In this document: positions 8,939 to 16,540 of the stretch, piece by piece | Position numbering within the stretch: the stretch's first letter is position 1 | Layout: every line of letters starts with the position of its first letter | Assembly: GCF_003946045.1 (NCBI RefSeq) | Contig: NZ_RHNW01000001.1 | Span: 248,001 to 312,000, forward strand | Direction: 5' to 3' | Length of the DNA stretch: 64,000 nt | From: Levilactobacillus mulengensis | Lineage (GTDB): Bacteria; Bacillota; Bacilli; Lactobacillales; Lactobacillaceae | Position numbers and translations under genes: made by a program | Notes under the pieces: model-generated | What the model was told of the DNA's origin: nothing | The model's database searches: none | The model's input: the letters and a program-made list of their open reading frames with translations, nothing else

Positions 8939-9313
8939 GTGTTAAAAGAATTTAAAGAGTTTATTGCCCGCGGCAACGTGATGGACCTGGCCGTCGGGGT
9001 TATCGTCGGGGCAGCCTTTACCGCCATCGTCAACTCGTTGGTCACCAACCTAATCAACCCCCTGCTGGGCATCTTTGTGGGGAGCATTGACTTCTCCAAC
9101 CTGGTGCTCACCGTGGGCAGCGCCCATTTCCGTTACGGGGCCTTCATCAACTCGGTGATTAATTTCCTGATTATTGCCTTCGTGGTCTTCCTGTTGATCA
9201 AGTTGCTCAACAAGATTCTGGCCAAGCCGGCGGAAGAGCCTAGCGAGCCCGTGCCAACGCAGGAGGAAAAGTACCTGCGTGAAATCGTCGAGTTGCTTAA
9301 AAAGGACAAGTAA
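8939..9313 (+). CDS. mscL: Large-conductance mechanosensitive channel
   Basis: This inner-membrane pentameric channel opens under membrane tension to release solutes on hypo-osmotic shock. The 124-residue length is typical. The N-terminal amphipathic helix [20 protein letters not shown] leads into TM1 ([15 protein letters not shown]), followed by a periplasmic loop, TM2 ([18 protein letters not shown]) and a charged cytoplasmic helix ending in LLKKDK. The start is GTG at 8939, eight bases after AGGAGG. It is monocistronic, with a strong terminator downstream. Confidence 0.96.
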   Translation: MLKEFKEFIARGNVMDLAVGVIVGAAFTAIVNSLVTNLINPLLGIFVGSIDFSNLVLTVGSAHFRYGAFINSVINFLIIAFVVFLLIKLLNKILAKPAEEPSEPVPTQEEKYLREIVELLKKDK

Positions 9314-9381
9314 CCCGCTCAGTTCACCAAGGTGAAGCCAGCTCTACTAACACGTCTCACCCTTACACAAACCTTTCGATT

Positions 9382-9422
9382 AGCCATGTCTATCCGTGAT
9401 TTACGGGAGACATGGCTTTTTT
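9382..9422 (+). terminator. Terminator of mscL
   Basis: A 10-bp perfect stem AGCCATGTCT (9382-9391) with AGACATGGCT (9408-9417) is followed by TTTTTT. Confidence 0.9.
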
Positions 9423-9517
9423 GGTTACCCCACTGGCCCCCATTTTTATTAGCGACGTCATTAACCAGAAAAATTTTGTTCACCCTCGCAATCTTTAGAA
9501 TTAATTACAAAAAAGTC

Positions 9518-9546
9518 TTGCGACTGGCGGTCCATGCCCGTAGAAT
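9518..9546 (+). promoter_or_regulatory. Candidate promoter of the secreted nuclease cluster
   Basis: TTGCGA, a 17-bp spacer and TAGAAT lie about 80 nt before the first gene of the cluster. Nothing else was seen between the mscL terminator and 9625. Confidence 0.5.
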
Positions 9547-9624
9547 TGGTGATGAACCACAACTACTTTGTAGCATACATACAGCACTAAAGTGGCAAAC
9601 TAGGAGAAAGAAGCTGATTATCGC

Positions 9625-10254
9625 ATGACTTTTGCACTTATTTGGATCCTCCTGTGGGGCGGGGCGGCCTACTGGGTCCTGCGCAAACCCCACCGCCGCA
9701 AGATCTTGGGGAGTGCCTTTATTTTTCTCGCCCTCTTTGGCGGCGTGGTCGGGCTGGCCGCTGACAACCCACAACCGACCGTCAAGACCAAGACCGTTCT
9801 GGTGGGCACGAAACGCTTATCCCGCGCCAAGGCCGAGTCCCGCCGGTTGGCTGTGATTGCTAGTCAACAGACCGCCACCAGCGACCCACTTGATGCCCAG
9901 TCCAGTTCGCAGGCCGCCGCTGCTAGTAAAGCCGCCAGTGCCAGTGAAGCTGCCAGCCAGTCCGAAAGTCGGGCGAGTGCGAAACGTGCCTCACGGGAAG
10001 CGGCCAGTCAAGCAGCCGCGGCCAAGGCCAGTAGTCGTGCCGCTAGTTCTAGCGCGACCACGCAGTCTAGCCACGCCCGCCGCACCCAAGGCGACCTGAC
10101 CACCGGCAAGGACGGCCAGATTATCGGCAACAAGAATTCCAAGATTTATCACGTGCCCGGGCAATCGGGCTACCACATGAACAGTAGTAACGCCGTTTAC
10201 TTCCAAACGGAAGCGCAAGCCAAGGCGGCCGGCTACAGAAAGGCGTTGCGATAA
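9625..10254 (+). CDS. Membrane-anchored Ser/Ala-rich protein with short C-terminal domain
   Basis: The protein is 209 residues. Two membrane segments at the N-terminus (about 2-18 and 27-46) are followed by a low-complexity outer region of Ala, Ser and Gln (about 80-150), likely a flexible cell-wall spacer. The C-terminal 40 residues (IIGNKNSKIYHVPGQ, AVYFQTEAQAKAAGYRKA) resemble the small domain often found at the ends of secreted nucleases and called sunset domain, as far as I recall. No start other than ATG 9625 is possible because a TAG stop lies seven codons upstream. The AGGAGA box is unusually far, about 17 nt. The next gene starts one base after the stop, so both are probably coupled. 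Confidence 0.7.
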   Translation: MTFALIWILLWGGAAYWVLRKPHRRKILGSAFIFLALFGGVVGLAADNPQPTVKTKTVLVGTKRLSRAKAESRRLAVIASQQTATSDPLDAQSSSQAAAASKAASASEAASQSESRASAKRASREAASQAAAAKASSRAASSSATTQSSHARRTQGDLTTGKDGQIIGNKNSKIYHVPGQSGYHMNSSNAVYFQTEAQAKAAGYRKALR

Positions 10255-10255
10255 G

Positions 10256-11116
10256 ATGAAAAAGTTAACCGCCATCACGGCCACATTATTGAGTCTGACA
10301 CTCATCGGGCTTAGCGGCTGCACCCATAACAAGCAGTCGGCCGCGGCCAATGTGACCAGTACCAAGGTCATTTACGATCATCAGCCCCAAAAGCAGGCTA
10401 AAAAATTAGAACGGGCCAACTCCGCGGAGCGTACCCGCTTAGCCAGCGAGCAGAAATCGTTGGCTCACCGCAAGGCCAAACTTAAAAAGTCAGCCAAGAA
10501 GAAGCCAGCCGCCACACGGTCTACCAAGTCGGCGGCCACCACGAACCTCGCCGCCCTTACCTACACGGGCCAACAGGAAATCACCGTCAACCACAACAAT
10601 CCGGGCTTTAGTCGCAAACAGCTGTCCAAGACCCACGGTGCCTGGCAAACGTATCACGCCCTCGATAGCCAAAACCGGGTCACCGGTGCCGCGGCCCTGC
10701 TGAATCAGTCGCTGATGCCCAGTGCCAAACGGGAAGCTCTGACCGTCGATCCCACCGGCTGGCACAATAAGCGCACGCATCACGGCTGGTTGTACAACCG
10801 TAGCCATTTAATCGGCTACCAATTTACCGGTCAAAATAACAATCCTAAGAACCTGATGACCGGGACACGAACCCTGAACAGTCCACTTATGTTGCACAAC
10901 GAAATGGACGTCGCCACCTACCTTCACGCCAGCAAGGCCCATTACGTGCGTTACACCGTGACCCCGATTTTCCGGGGCAACGAACTGGTCGCCCGTGGGG
11001 TCCAGATGCGGGCTCAGTCGTTGGGCTCCAACGATATTCACTTCAACGTCTACATTTTTAACGTCGAACCTGGTTACACGATTGACTACGCCACCGGCTA
11101 CAGTCACGCCAGTTAA
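10256..11116 (+). CDS. Secreted DNA/RNA non-specific endonuclease, lipoprotein
   Basis: The 286-residue precursor has a lipobox LSGC with Cys22 as the likely lipidated residue, so it is anchored outside the cell. Residues about 30-95 form a basic, Lys-rich linker. The nuclease domain (about 100-280) carries HHGWLYNRSHLIGYQ, a variant of the DRGH motif with His184 as general base, and Asn in NNNPKNLMTGTRTLN as metal ligand. This is the EndA/DNA-entry nuclease type, which cleaves nucleic acid at the cell surface during competence or for nutrient scavenging. It starts 1 nt after the preceding stop. Nuclease family secure, biological role inferred. Confidence 0.9.
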   Translation: MKKLTAITATLLSLTLIGLSGCTHNKQSAAANVTSTKVIYDHQPQKQAKKLERANSAERTRLASEQKSLAHRKAKLKKSAKKKPAATRSTKSAATTNLAALTYTGQQEITVNHNNPGFSRKQLSKTHGAWQTYHALDSQNRVTGAAALLNQSLMPSAKREALTVDPTGWHNKRTHHGWLYNRSHLIGYQFTGQNNNPKNLMTGTRTLNSPLMLHNEMDVATYLHASKAHYVRYTVTPIFRGNELVARGVQMRAQSLGSNDIHFNVYIFNVEPGYTIDYATGYSHAS

Positions 11117-11176
11117 TCAGTGGTCCAAACTCTGAAGACTTGAAAAGCTGAACTGATTCCCCGGGAGGAAAATTTG

Positions 11177-11428
11177 ATGAAAACATTACGCAAGGCCTTA
11201 ACCCTGATTGCCATCACCTTTACGCTGGGTGGCGTCGTCGAACCCCTGACCGCCCCCGTTCCTAACGCCGAAGCCAAGAGCGTTAAAGTCTGGATTGCCC
11301 CTAACCACGGCCACCGTTATCACTTCGATAAAACCTGCCGCGGCTTGAACCACGCGGGCAAACTCAAACACGTGACGAAGAAATGGGCAAAGGCCCACCA
11401 CTACACGCTGTGTGGCTGGGAAAAGTAA
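11177..11428 (+). CDS. Small secreted protein with His/Cys zinc-ligand-like motif
   Basis: The 83-residue precursor has a signal peptide (KTLRKALTLIAITFTLGG) likely cut near AEA at residue about 34. The 45-residue mature part reads HRYHFDKTCRGL, then HVTKKWAKAHHYTLCGW, a pattern of His and Cys pairs found in short Ada-like or zinc-ribbon domains attached to secreted nucleases. I chose the ATG at 11177, eight bases after GGGAGG, instead of an upstream TTG. It closes the three-gene run with the nuclease and ends in a terminator. A role in nucleic-acid binding is an inference from context. Confidence 0.65.
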   Translation: MKTLRKALTLIAITFTLGGVVEPLTAPVPNAEAKSVKVWIAPNHGHRYHFDKTCRGLNHAGKLKHVTKKWAKAHHYTLCGWEK

Positions 11429-11435
11429 AGCCTGT

Positions 11436-11462
11436 AAGGCTGGCGCACCTGCCAGCCTTTTT
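11436..11462 (+). terminator. Terminator of the secreted nuclease cluster
   Basis: A 9-bp perfect stem AAGGCTGGC with GCCAGCCTT around a GCACCT-type loop is followed by T5, starting 8 nt after the stop. Confidence 0.9.
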
Positions 11463-11491
11463 GCGTGCCACCGTTTGGTCTAACCAGCCGC

Positions 11492-11519
11492 TTACTATTT
11501 TGCGAGAAAATGCTATACT
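11492..11519 (+). promoter_or_regulatory. Candidate promoter with extended -10 (TGCTATACT)
   Basis: TTACTA, a 16-bp spacer and TATACT preceded by TG lie about 80 nt upstream of the gene at 11600. The same TGCTATACT box appears before the genes at 60049 and 63096. Confidence 0.45.
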
Positions 11520-11599
11520 GTGGAAAGGGTCATTTGTTTAGCGAATAAATAAAATTTAACTATTCTACATATTTTATGTGAATCTAGAGGTCGACGAAG

Positions 11600-11962
11600 A
11601 TGAAAGAACAACAAGCAGATTTTACCGAAACTGATTGGCAACGGGCCCAAACGGCGGTCTTTGACGAGTATGACCTATTCACCAAGCAGCTCCACGTAGA
11701 AGGTGTGGACTACACCATCTTACAAGCACGCAGAATCGTGATCTACCAGGATTTGATTGAGGAATGGCGCCACAGTGCCCCGACGCTGAAGGTTGATTTA
11801 GAAGACAATACCGAAGCGCTGACGGTCTTTGAGGACCTCGCCACGGATGGCAAGAGCCACCTGCTGGACCGCTGTGCTAAAAAAATGGAAAAGTGGCCGG
11901 ACTACATCCCCTCACCCCTAACGATTTGGCTGGAACTGGCCGAGGATGCCGAACGCGAGTAA
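11600..11962 (+). CDS. Hypothetical acidic cytoplasmic protein
   Basis: The 120-residue protein is acidic, rich in Glu, Asp and Trp, and has no signal peptide or membrane segment. It is predicted mostly helical (RRIVIYQDLIEEWRHSA, LDRCAKKMEKW). I do not recognise it. The ATG follows GAGGTCGACGAAG, a moderate ribosome binding site, and an extended -10 promoter lies 80 nt upstream. It sits between secreted-protein genes but is itself not secreted. A hairpin terminator follows. Confidence 0.65.
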   Translation: MKEQQADFTETDWQRAQTAVFDEYDLFTKQLHVEGVDYTILQARRIVIYQDLIEEWRHSAPTLKVDLEDNTEALTVFEDLATDGKSHLLDRCAKKMEKWPDYIPSPLTIWLELAEDAERE

Positions 11963-12000
11963 GTGCAAATGGCTAAGTCCCTTATTGATTAGACTGCTGA

Positions 12001-12028
12001 AACGACTGGCGACTAGCTAGCCGTTTTT
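12001..12028 (+). terminator. Probable terminator of the gene at 11600
   Basis: A 9-bp stem with one mismatch (ACGACTGGC with GCTAGCCGT) is followed by TTTTTTG, about 40 nt after the stop. Confidence 0.65.
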
Positions 12029-12095
12029 TGCTCGTCTGCGGTGACGTCCAAAACTGACGACGTTAAAAGCTGATTGTCTTTCTAGGAGGAGTTTC

Positions 12096-12449
12096 ATGCA
12101 TTTGAGAAAATGGGGATTGTTGTTACTGGCCCTGGTCGTGGTCGGCTTACCCGCTGTCCCCGTCCACGCCAGTTATCTAAACGGTAATTCGTACGCCGCT
12201 ATGGCTACCCGCCGTGTCAAAATCACCCGGACCGTTCACGTTTACCGGGTGCGGACCGGCAAGTACGAAGCCGCCAACCGCTTTACGGATGCCGGGTACG
12301 TTCACAAGGGCGCGCACGTCAAGATTTCCCACTGGTTGATGAGTGCCGGTAGTGTCTGGGTAATCAAGTCGCCACACAAGTACACCCACAATTCACGAAC
12401 CTTCTTTGTGGTTGCGGCCAAGGGTCATCATTGGTATCGCAAATATTAA
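12096..12449 (+). CDS. Small secreted basic protein
   Basis: The 117-residue precursor has a clear signal peptide (MHLRKWGLLLLALVVVGLP) with a probable cleavage after VHA (residue about 25). The mature protein is very basic and aromatic, with beta-strand-like segments (TRTVHVYRVRTG, HVKISHWLMSAGSVWVI, TFFVVAAKGHHWYRKY), compatible with a small cell-surface beta domain. The family is unknown to me; such proteins are common and fast-evolving in lactobacilli. The ATG follows AGGAGG at a normal distance. The gene has its own terminator and is not in an operon. Confidence 0.7.
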   Translation: MHLRKWGLLLLALVVVGLPAVPVHASYLNGNSYAAMATRRVKITRTVHVYRVRTGKYEAANRFTDAGYVHKGAHVKISHWLMSAGSVWVIKSPHKYTHNSRTFFVVAAKGHHWYRKY

Positions 12450-12465
12450 TAGCGAAACAGCTGCA

Positions 12466-12494
12466 ACGGTTGTCGAAAATGGCAACCGGTTTTT
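12466..12494 (+). terminator. Terminator of the secreted protein gene at 12096
   Basis: A CGGTTG with CAACCG stem around a GAAAAT-containing loop is followed by GTTTTTG, 17 nt after the stop. Confidence 0.7.
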
Positions 12495-12615
12495 GATGTG
12501 ATGATTAATCGCCTTCATAGTCTAACGAAGAATACATTTTCTTCCACCCAATTTCAGCTGTATATTAATCTGTGTATTAGTGTCTACATAAATTTTGGTG
12601 TAAAGGATGATTTCA

Positions 12616-13023
12616 ATGAATAAACGTCTAACACTTTCAATCACGCTGTTAACCGGTCTGTTGTTGGGCTCTGCTGGACTGCCGGTATCGGCCGAGGCGA
12701 AAACGACCAAAGCGGTGCCCACGCAACTGCGTGGCTACTACAAGCACGGCCAGGCCAAGGCCATCCATTTGACCCGGCATTACTTTGATGTCGGCCCCTT
12801 TGGCAAGGGCTCCTTCCACATCAAGGTGACCTCTGTGAAGCAAACTGGTAATCACTATTCAATCCTGATGCGCAAATTTTCCAAAAAGCCGATGAAGCTG
12901 ACCCAGTTGTCGCATAAGCAGCTGCAGTTCTCTGGGCAATTCCCATTCGCCAGCAAAAAGAAAGTTGCTACGCGGACCACGAAATCAGCTTTTGACCATA
13001 TTTATAACTATACCGCCTACTAA
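12616..13023 (+). CDS. Small secreted basic protein
   Basis: The 135-residue precursor has a signal peptide (MNKRLTLSITLLTGLLLGSAG) with cleavage probably after AEA near residue 29. The mature part is basic, with strand-like segments (GSFHIKVTSVKQTG, YSILMRKFSKKPMKL) and a Lys-rich C-terminal half. It is not recognised and has no clear similarity to its neighbour at 12096 beyond size, charge and secretion. I start at ATG 12616, eight bases after AAAGGA; an ATG three codons earlier overlaps that box. The upstream 150 bases are AT-rich and may hold the promoter. A bidirectional terminator follows. Confidence 0.7.
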   Translation: MNKRLTLSITLLTGLLLGSAGLPVSAEAKTTKAVPTQLRGYYKHGQAKAIHLTRHYFDVGPFGKGSFHIKVTSVKQTGNHYSILMRKFSKKPMKLTQLSHKQLQFSGQFPFASKKKVATRTTKSAFDHIYNYTAY

Positions 13024-13061
13024 AAATTTGATTGGCCTTTTATCCTGTCCAGTAGCAATGC

Positions 13062-13105
13062 AAAACACCCAGGTTCACGTCGATTGACGCGTGCCTGGGT
13101 GTTTT
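13062..13105. terminator. Bidirectional terminator between convergent genes
   Basis: A 12-bp perfect stem AAAACACCCAGG (13062-13073) with CCTGGGTGTTTT (13094-13105), plus an inner CACGT with ACGCGTG pairing. It serves both the plus-strand secreted protein and the minus-strand gene at 13159. Confidence 0.9.
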
Positions 13106-13158
13106 AATTTACAAAAAGCCAACGACTACATCCCTGATGTCAGTCGTTGACCCCCTAC

Positions 13159-13401
13159 TTAAACGCGTTCGCCAAGATCCAACAGTTCTAACCGTTCCAG
13201 TTTAGTTAACCGCCATTCGACCTCAGTTGGCGATAACTGTAAGCTCTCCACCGGAATGACACAGTGATTCGTCCATGACCACTCACAAACCTGTTCTAAG
13301 ATTTTCAAATCTTCATCATCCAGGTCGTCAATGACAATGGCTAATCGATCAATAAACGCGGTCGGTCCCCCATGAAACGCAAATGCTAGTCCCTTAGTCA
13401 T
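13159..13401 (-). CDS. Hypothetical small acidic protein, possible winged-helix-like tail
   Basis: The 80-residue protein is acidic at its centre (IDDLDDEDLKILEQVCEW). The last 25 residues (LSPTEVEWRLTKLERLELLDLG) look like the recognition part of a short helix-turn-helix, as in proteins where a small wing distinguishes a branch of gene regulation, but the match is weak. The ribosome binding site GAGGGGGAG precedes the ATG. It is alone on the minus strand, convergent with the secreted protein gene. Family unknown. Confidence 0.55.
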   Translation of the reverse strand: MTKGLAFAFHGGPTAFIDRLAIVIDDLDDEDLKILEQVCEWSWTNHCVIPVESLQLSPTEVEWRLTKLERLELLDLGERV

Positions 13402-13653
13402 GCGCTACTCCCCCTCAATCGTTCTATAGCTGTCTAACGTCGCTAAATATATCTGTAGATTACCATTGATTGGGTTAGTGATGTATGGGGGATGACTTGT
13501 CTGGAAAGCTTAGTTTCTAAACGAACGGGGAGAATTTTTGGTACTGTTATATTCGTCATTTGTTCGAACTGATCATTCAATCAATACTCCCCACAATACC
13601 AGCTGTCGAAAATAATTTGCGGTTATATGCATAAATACGACTAATATCACCCA

Positions 13654-14187
13654 TTATAAGGATTTTTCAAATTTTCCGTCCATTCTATCAGCTATTGAAT
13701 TTAGTTCTTGCCTATTGTAATCGTTAATTTTTAACGATTCATCTCCTACCATTTTCTTGGAGATAGCATAAAGAGCATGTGCAACATCCTCTCTATTTTC
13801 TTCAAGAACATCACTACCTAAACTGTCCTCAATAGATCTTAACCTATTGACCCAATCTCGTTGAACCTCGTCACTAGCTTTGTGCTTGCCGTTGACTTCA
13901 TGCAAAGCAAGGTCCATAAGGATACGACTAAGGCTCATTTTGACTTTTCTATCAGCACTTTCACTCAATGTTGAAATCTGCTTCAAGTTATATTTGGTAA
14001 CCATTTCATTTTCGAGTTCAGCCTTCATTTTGTCATACTGCTCCCTACTTGCTCTAAGCTGTAGCCACATTAGTGCTGAAAAAGCAATAGTAGTCAGTAC
14101 TAGAACAATCGCAATTATAGACAAGTAATGGTCATTAATTGCGTGTATTTGGTCGAAAAGATTTTGAATAATTTCATCCTTGCTCAT
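13654..14187 (-). CDS. Membrane-anchored coiled-coil protein in an AT-rich islet
   Basis: The 177-residue protein has one membrane segment (about residues 22-41, SIIAIVLVLTTIAFSALMW) followed by a coiled-coil (REQYDKMKAELENEMV) and a charged helical cytoplasmic part. No family was recognised. I choose ATG 14187, eight bases after GGAGG; an earlier in-frame ATG lies inside that box. The gene and its flanks (about 13,440-14,230) are clearly more AT-rich, with different codon use (AGA, ATA, TTA) from all neighbours, suggesting acquisition from elsewhere. A role in phage or plasmid defence is possible for such single membrane proteins, but nothing in the sequence shows it. Confidence 0.65.
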   Translation of the reverse strand: MSKDEIIQNLFDQIHAINDHYLSIIAIVLVLTTIAFSALMWLQLRASREQYDKMKAELENEMVTKYNLKQISTLSESADRKVKMSLSRILMDLALHEVNGKHKASDEVQRDWVNRLRSIEDSLGSDVLEENREDVAHALYAISKKMVGDESLKINDYNRQELNSIADRMDGKFEKSL

Positions 14188-14365
14188 ATTCGATACCTCC
14201 ATAGTTATGTTAATTATATCAGAACCATACTAAACTAAAACATCATTGCTAGGACCATCTCCCCACACTACTATGCTGTTGGAAGACGGTGCAAATGTTA
14301 CAAGGCCATGGGCATATTACTCTCACGTCACCAAAAAAGTGAGTTCCGAGACCGCCGACATATTC

Positions 14366-14405
14366 AAAAAAATGGTGCTCCATCAGAAAAACTGACAGTG
14401 CACCA
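14366..14405 (-). terminator. Terminator of lepA
   Basis: On the minus strand TGGTGC pairs with GCACCA and inner TCAG with CTGA, followed by seven T (plus-strand A run 14366-14372). A further hairpin TGCCGAC with GTCGGCA (14435-14454) lies between it and the lepA stop. The remaining bases from 14202 to 14509 hold no gene. Confidence 0.8.
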
Positions 14406-14508
14406 TCTTAGTAAATTATTTAATTTTGTCGACATGCCGACAATTCCGTCGGCAAATGGTAGGCAAATGGGCGGCAACCGAAAAGGCAGTCCCCTAGAAC
14501 CCGCGTCA

Positions 14509-16341
14509 CTACTTGGTTTCATCCTCGTCAGTCTTCAAAACGGCCATGAACGCTTCCTGAGGGATATCCACTTTCCCAACAGCCTTCATCCGCTTTTTCC
14601 CAACTTTTTGTTTCTCTAACAGCTTCATCCGTCGAGTCCGGTCACCACCATAAAGCTTGGCGGTCACGTCCTTCCGGTAGGCCTTGATCGTGGTTCTCGC
14701 AATGATCTTAGCCCCAATAGCTGCTTGCACAGGGATTTCAAAGTTTTGCCGGGGGATAATCCCCTTCAAGCGGGACGCAATCTCACGACCCCGTTGGGCG
14801 GCGAAGGTGCGGTGCGCGATAAAGCTCAGGGCATCGACCTTGTCGCCATTCAGGAGAATATCGATTTTGACCAAGTCGGCCTCTTGATACCCGGCCCGCT
14901 CGTAATCCAATGAAGCGTAGCCCCGGGTGCTGGATTTCAGCTTGTCAAAGAAGTCAAAAATGATTTCTGACAACGGCATGTTATAGATAATGTTGACCCG
15001 GTAATCATCCAGGTATTCCATCGTCAAGAACTGGCCCCGTCGGTGTTGGCACAGGTCCATGACGGCCCCAACGTATTCGTTAGGCGCCATGATGGTGGCC
15101 TTCACGATAGGTTCTTCAATCCGCTTGATGGCGGAAGCTTCCGGCATTTCTGCAGGGTTTTCAACTTCCTTCATGCCACCGTCCGTCAAGTACGCGTGAT
15201 AGGTAACGGATGGTGCCGTAGTAATCAAGTCCAGGTTGAATTCCCGTTCCAAACGTTCCTGGATGACGTCCATGTGGAGCATCCCCAAGAACCCACACCG
15301 GAACCCAAATCCTAACGCTTGCGACGCTTCGGGTTCAAATTCCAACGCGGCATCGTTCAGCTTCAATTTTTCCAAAGCCTCACGCAGGTCGTTCAACTTC
15401 GCGTTGTCGGTCGGGTAAAGCCCGGCGTAAACCATGGGACTCATTTCCCGGTACCCAGGCAAGGCCTTGTCGGCAGGCTTAGCCGCATTGGTGACGGTAT
15501 CACCCACTCGGGTATCCGTGATGTCCTTGATGCTGGCCGTGATGTAACCCACGTCACCGGCAATCAGGTAGTCGCGTGAAATCGGCTTAGGCGAGTTGAC
15601 CCCGACTTCAGTCACTTCATACTCACTACCGCTGTTCATCAGACGAATCTTATCGCCGGGTTGAACCGTGCCCTCAAATACCCGAACACTCAGCACAACC
15701 CCCCGGTAATCATCGTAAACGGAGTCGAAGACCAAGGCCTTCAACGGCGCATCCAGGTCGCCACTAGGTGCGGGCACCTTGGCCACGATTTGTTCCAGCA
15801 GTTCTGGAATCCCGATACCCTGCTTGGCACTGGCCAAGACGGCGTCGGACGCATCCAACCCAATCACGTCTTCAATTTCTTTTTTAACCTTTTCTGGATC
15901 AGCGGCGGGCAAGTCAATCTTGTTAACGACCGGCACGATTTCCAGGTTATCGTCCAAGGCTAAGTAAACGTTGGCCAACGTCTGGGCTTCGACCCCTTGG
16001 GCAGCATCCACGACCAGAACGGCCCCTTCACAGGCTGCCAAGCTCCGTGAGACCTCATAGGAGAAGTCGACGTGCCCTGGTGTATCGATCAGGTGAAATT
16101 CATAGTCGTGGCCGTCCTTGGCGTGATACGTCAATTCAACCGCGTTTAATTTAATCGTAATTCCGCGTTCACGCTCAAGGTCCATGTTATCCAACACTTG
16201 ATCTTGCATGTCGCGCTTGGAAATGGTATCCGTTAACTCCAAGATTCGGTCCGCAATCGTGGACTTCCCGTGGTCGATATGGGCCACGATGGAAAAGTTA
16301 CGGATGTATTTTTGATGTTGCTTTAATTTCTCAAGATCCAT
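14509..16341 (-). CDS. lepA: Elongation factor 4 (back-translocase GTPase)
   Basis: This translational GTPase binds stalled or misassembled ribosomes and is thought to promote back-translocation or 30S biogenesis. The 610-residue length is standard. The G domain has [17 protein letters not shown] and [13 protein letters not shown]-like domains II, III and V and the LepA-specific C-terminal domain ([16 protein letters not shown]) follow. The ATG is preceded by GTAGGAAATC. It is probably transcribed alone from an extended -10 promoter about 40 nt upstream, and ends with its own terminator. Confidence 0.97.
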   Translation of the reverse strand: MDLEKLKQHQKYIRNFSIVAHIDHGKSTIADRILELTDTISKRDMQDQVLDNMDLERERGITIKLNAVELTYHAKDGHDYEFHLIDTPGHVDFSYEVSRSLAACEGAVLVVDAAQGVEAQTLANVYLALDDNLEIVPVVNKIDLPAADPEKVKKEIEDVIGLDASDAVLASAKQGIGIPELLEQIVAKVPAPSGDLDAPLKALVFDSVYDDYRGVVLSVRVFEGTVQPGDKIRLMNSGSEYEVTEVGVNSPKPISRDYLIAGDVGYITASIKDITDTRVGDTVTNAAKPADKALPGYREMSPMVYAGLYPTDNAKLNDLREALEKLKLNDAALEFEPEASQALGFGFRCGFLGMLHMDVIQERLEREFNLDLITTAPSVTYHAYLTDGGMKEVENPAEMPEASAIKRIEEPIVKATIMAPNEYVGAVMDLCQHRRGQFLTMEYLDDYRVNIIYNMPLSEIIFDFFDKLKSSTRGYASLDYERAGYQEADLVKIDILLNGDKVDALSFIAHRTFAAQRGREIASRLKGIIPRQNFEIPVQAAIGAKIIARTTIKAYRKDVTAKLYGGDRTRRMKLLEKQKVGKKRMKAVGKVDIPQEAFMAVLKTDEDETK

Positions 16342-16377
16342 GTTGATTTCCTACTTTCTTAAACGCCATTCTCAACA

Positions 16378-16383
16378 ATTATA
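16378..16383 (-). promoter_or_regulatory. Extended -10 promoter of lepA
   Basis: On the minus strand TGTTATAAT, a TG-extended perfect -10 box, lies 37 nt from the lepA ATG. No convincing -35 was seen. A 9-bp inverted repeat AAACGAATT with AATTCGTTT (16450-16477) lies 70 nt further upstream and could be an operator. Confidence 0.5.
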
Positions 16384-16494
16384 ACATAGCCATCGCATTT
16401 TCCTACCTTTAACCCCTAGCGAATCCGATAAGCAATCGAAAGTTTACCCAAACGAATTCGATGCTGAAAATTCGTTTCATCCTTTCAAAAATCA

Positions 16495-16529
16495 CAAAAA
16501 AACGGGCACCCCACCAAAGAGGATACCCG
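16495..16529 (-). terminator. Terminator of the dlt operon
   Basis: On the minus strand an imperfect 9-bp stem (CGGGTATCC with GGTGCCCG arms) is followed by seven T, about 12 nt after the dltD stop. Confidence 0.8.
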
Positions 16530-16540
16530 CCAGTTAACGT

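Noticed and set aside
9332-9628. A 98-codon open frame downstream of mscL
   Set aside because: It overlaps the mscL terminator and the promoter region of the next gene, has no ribosome binding site and no recognisable protein features.
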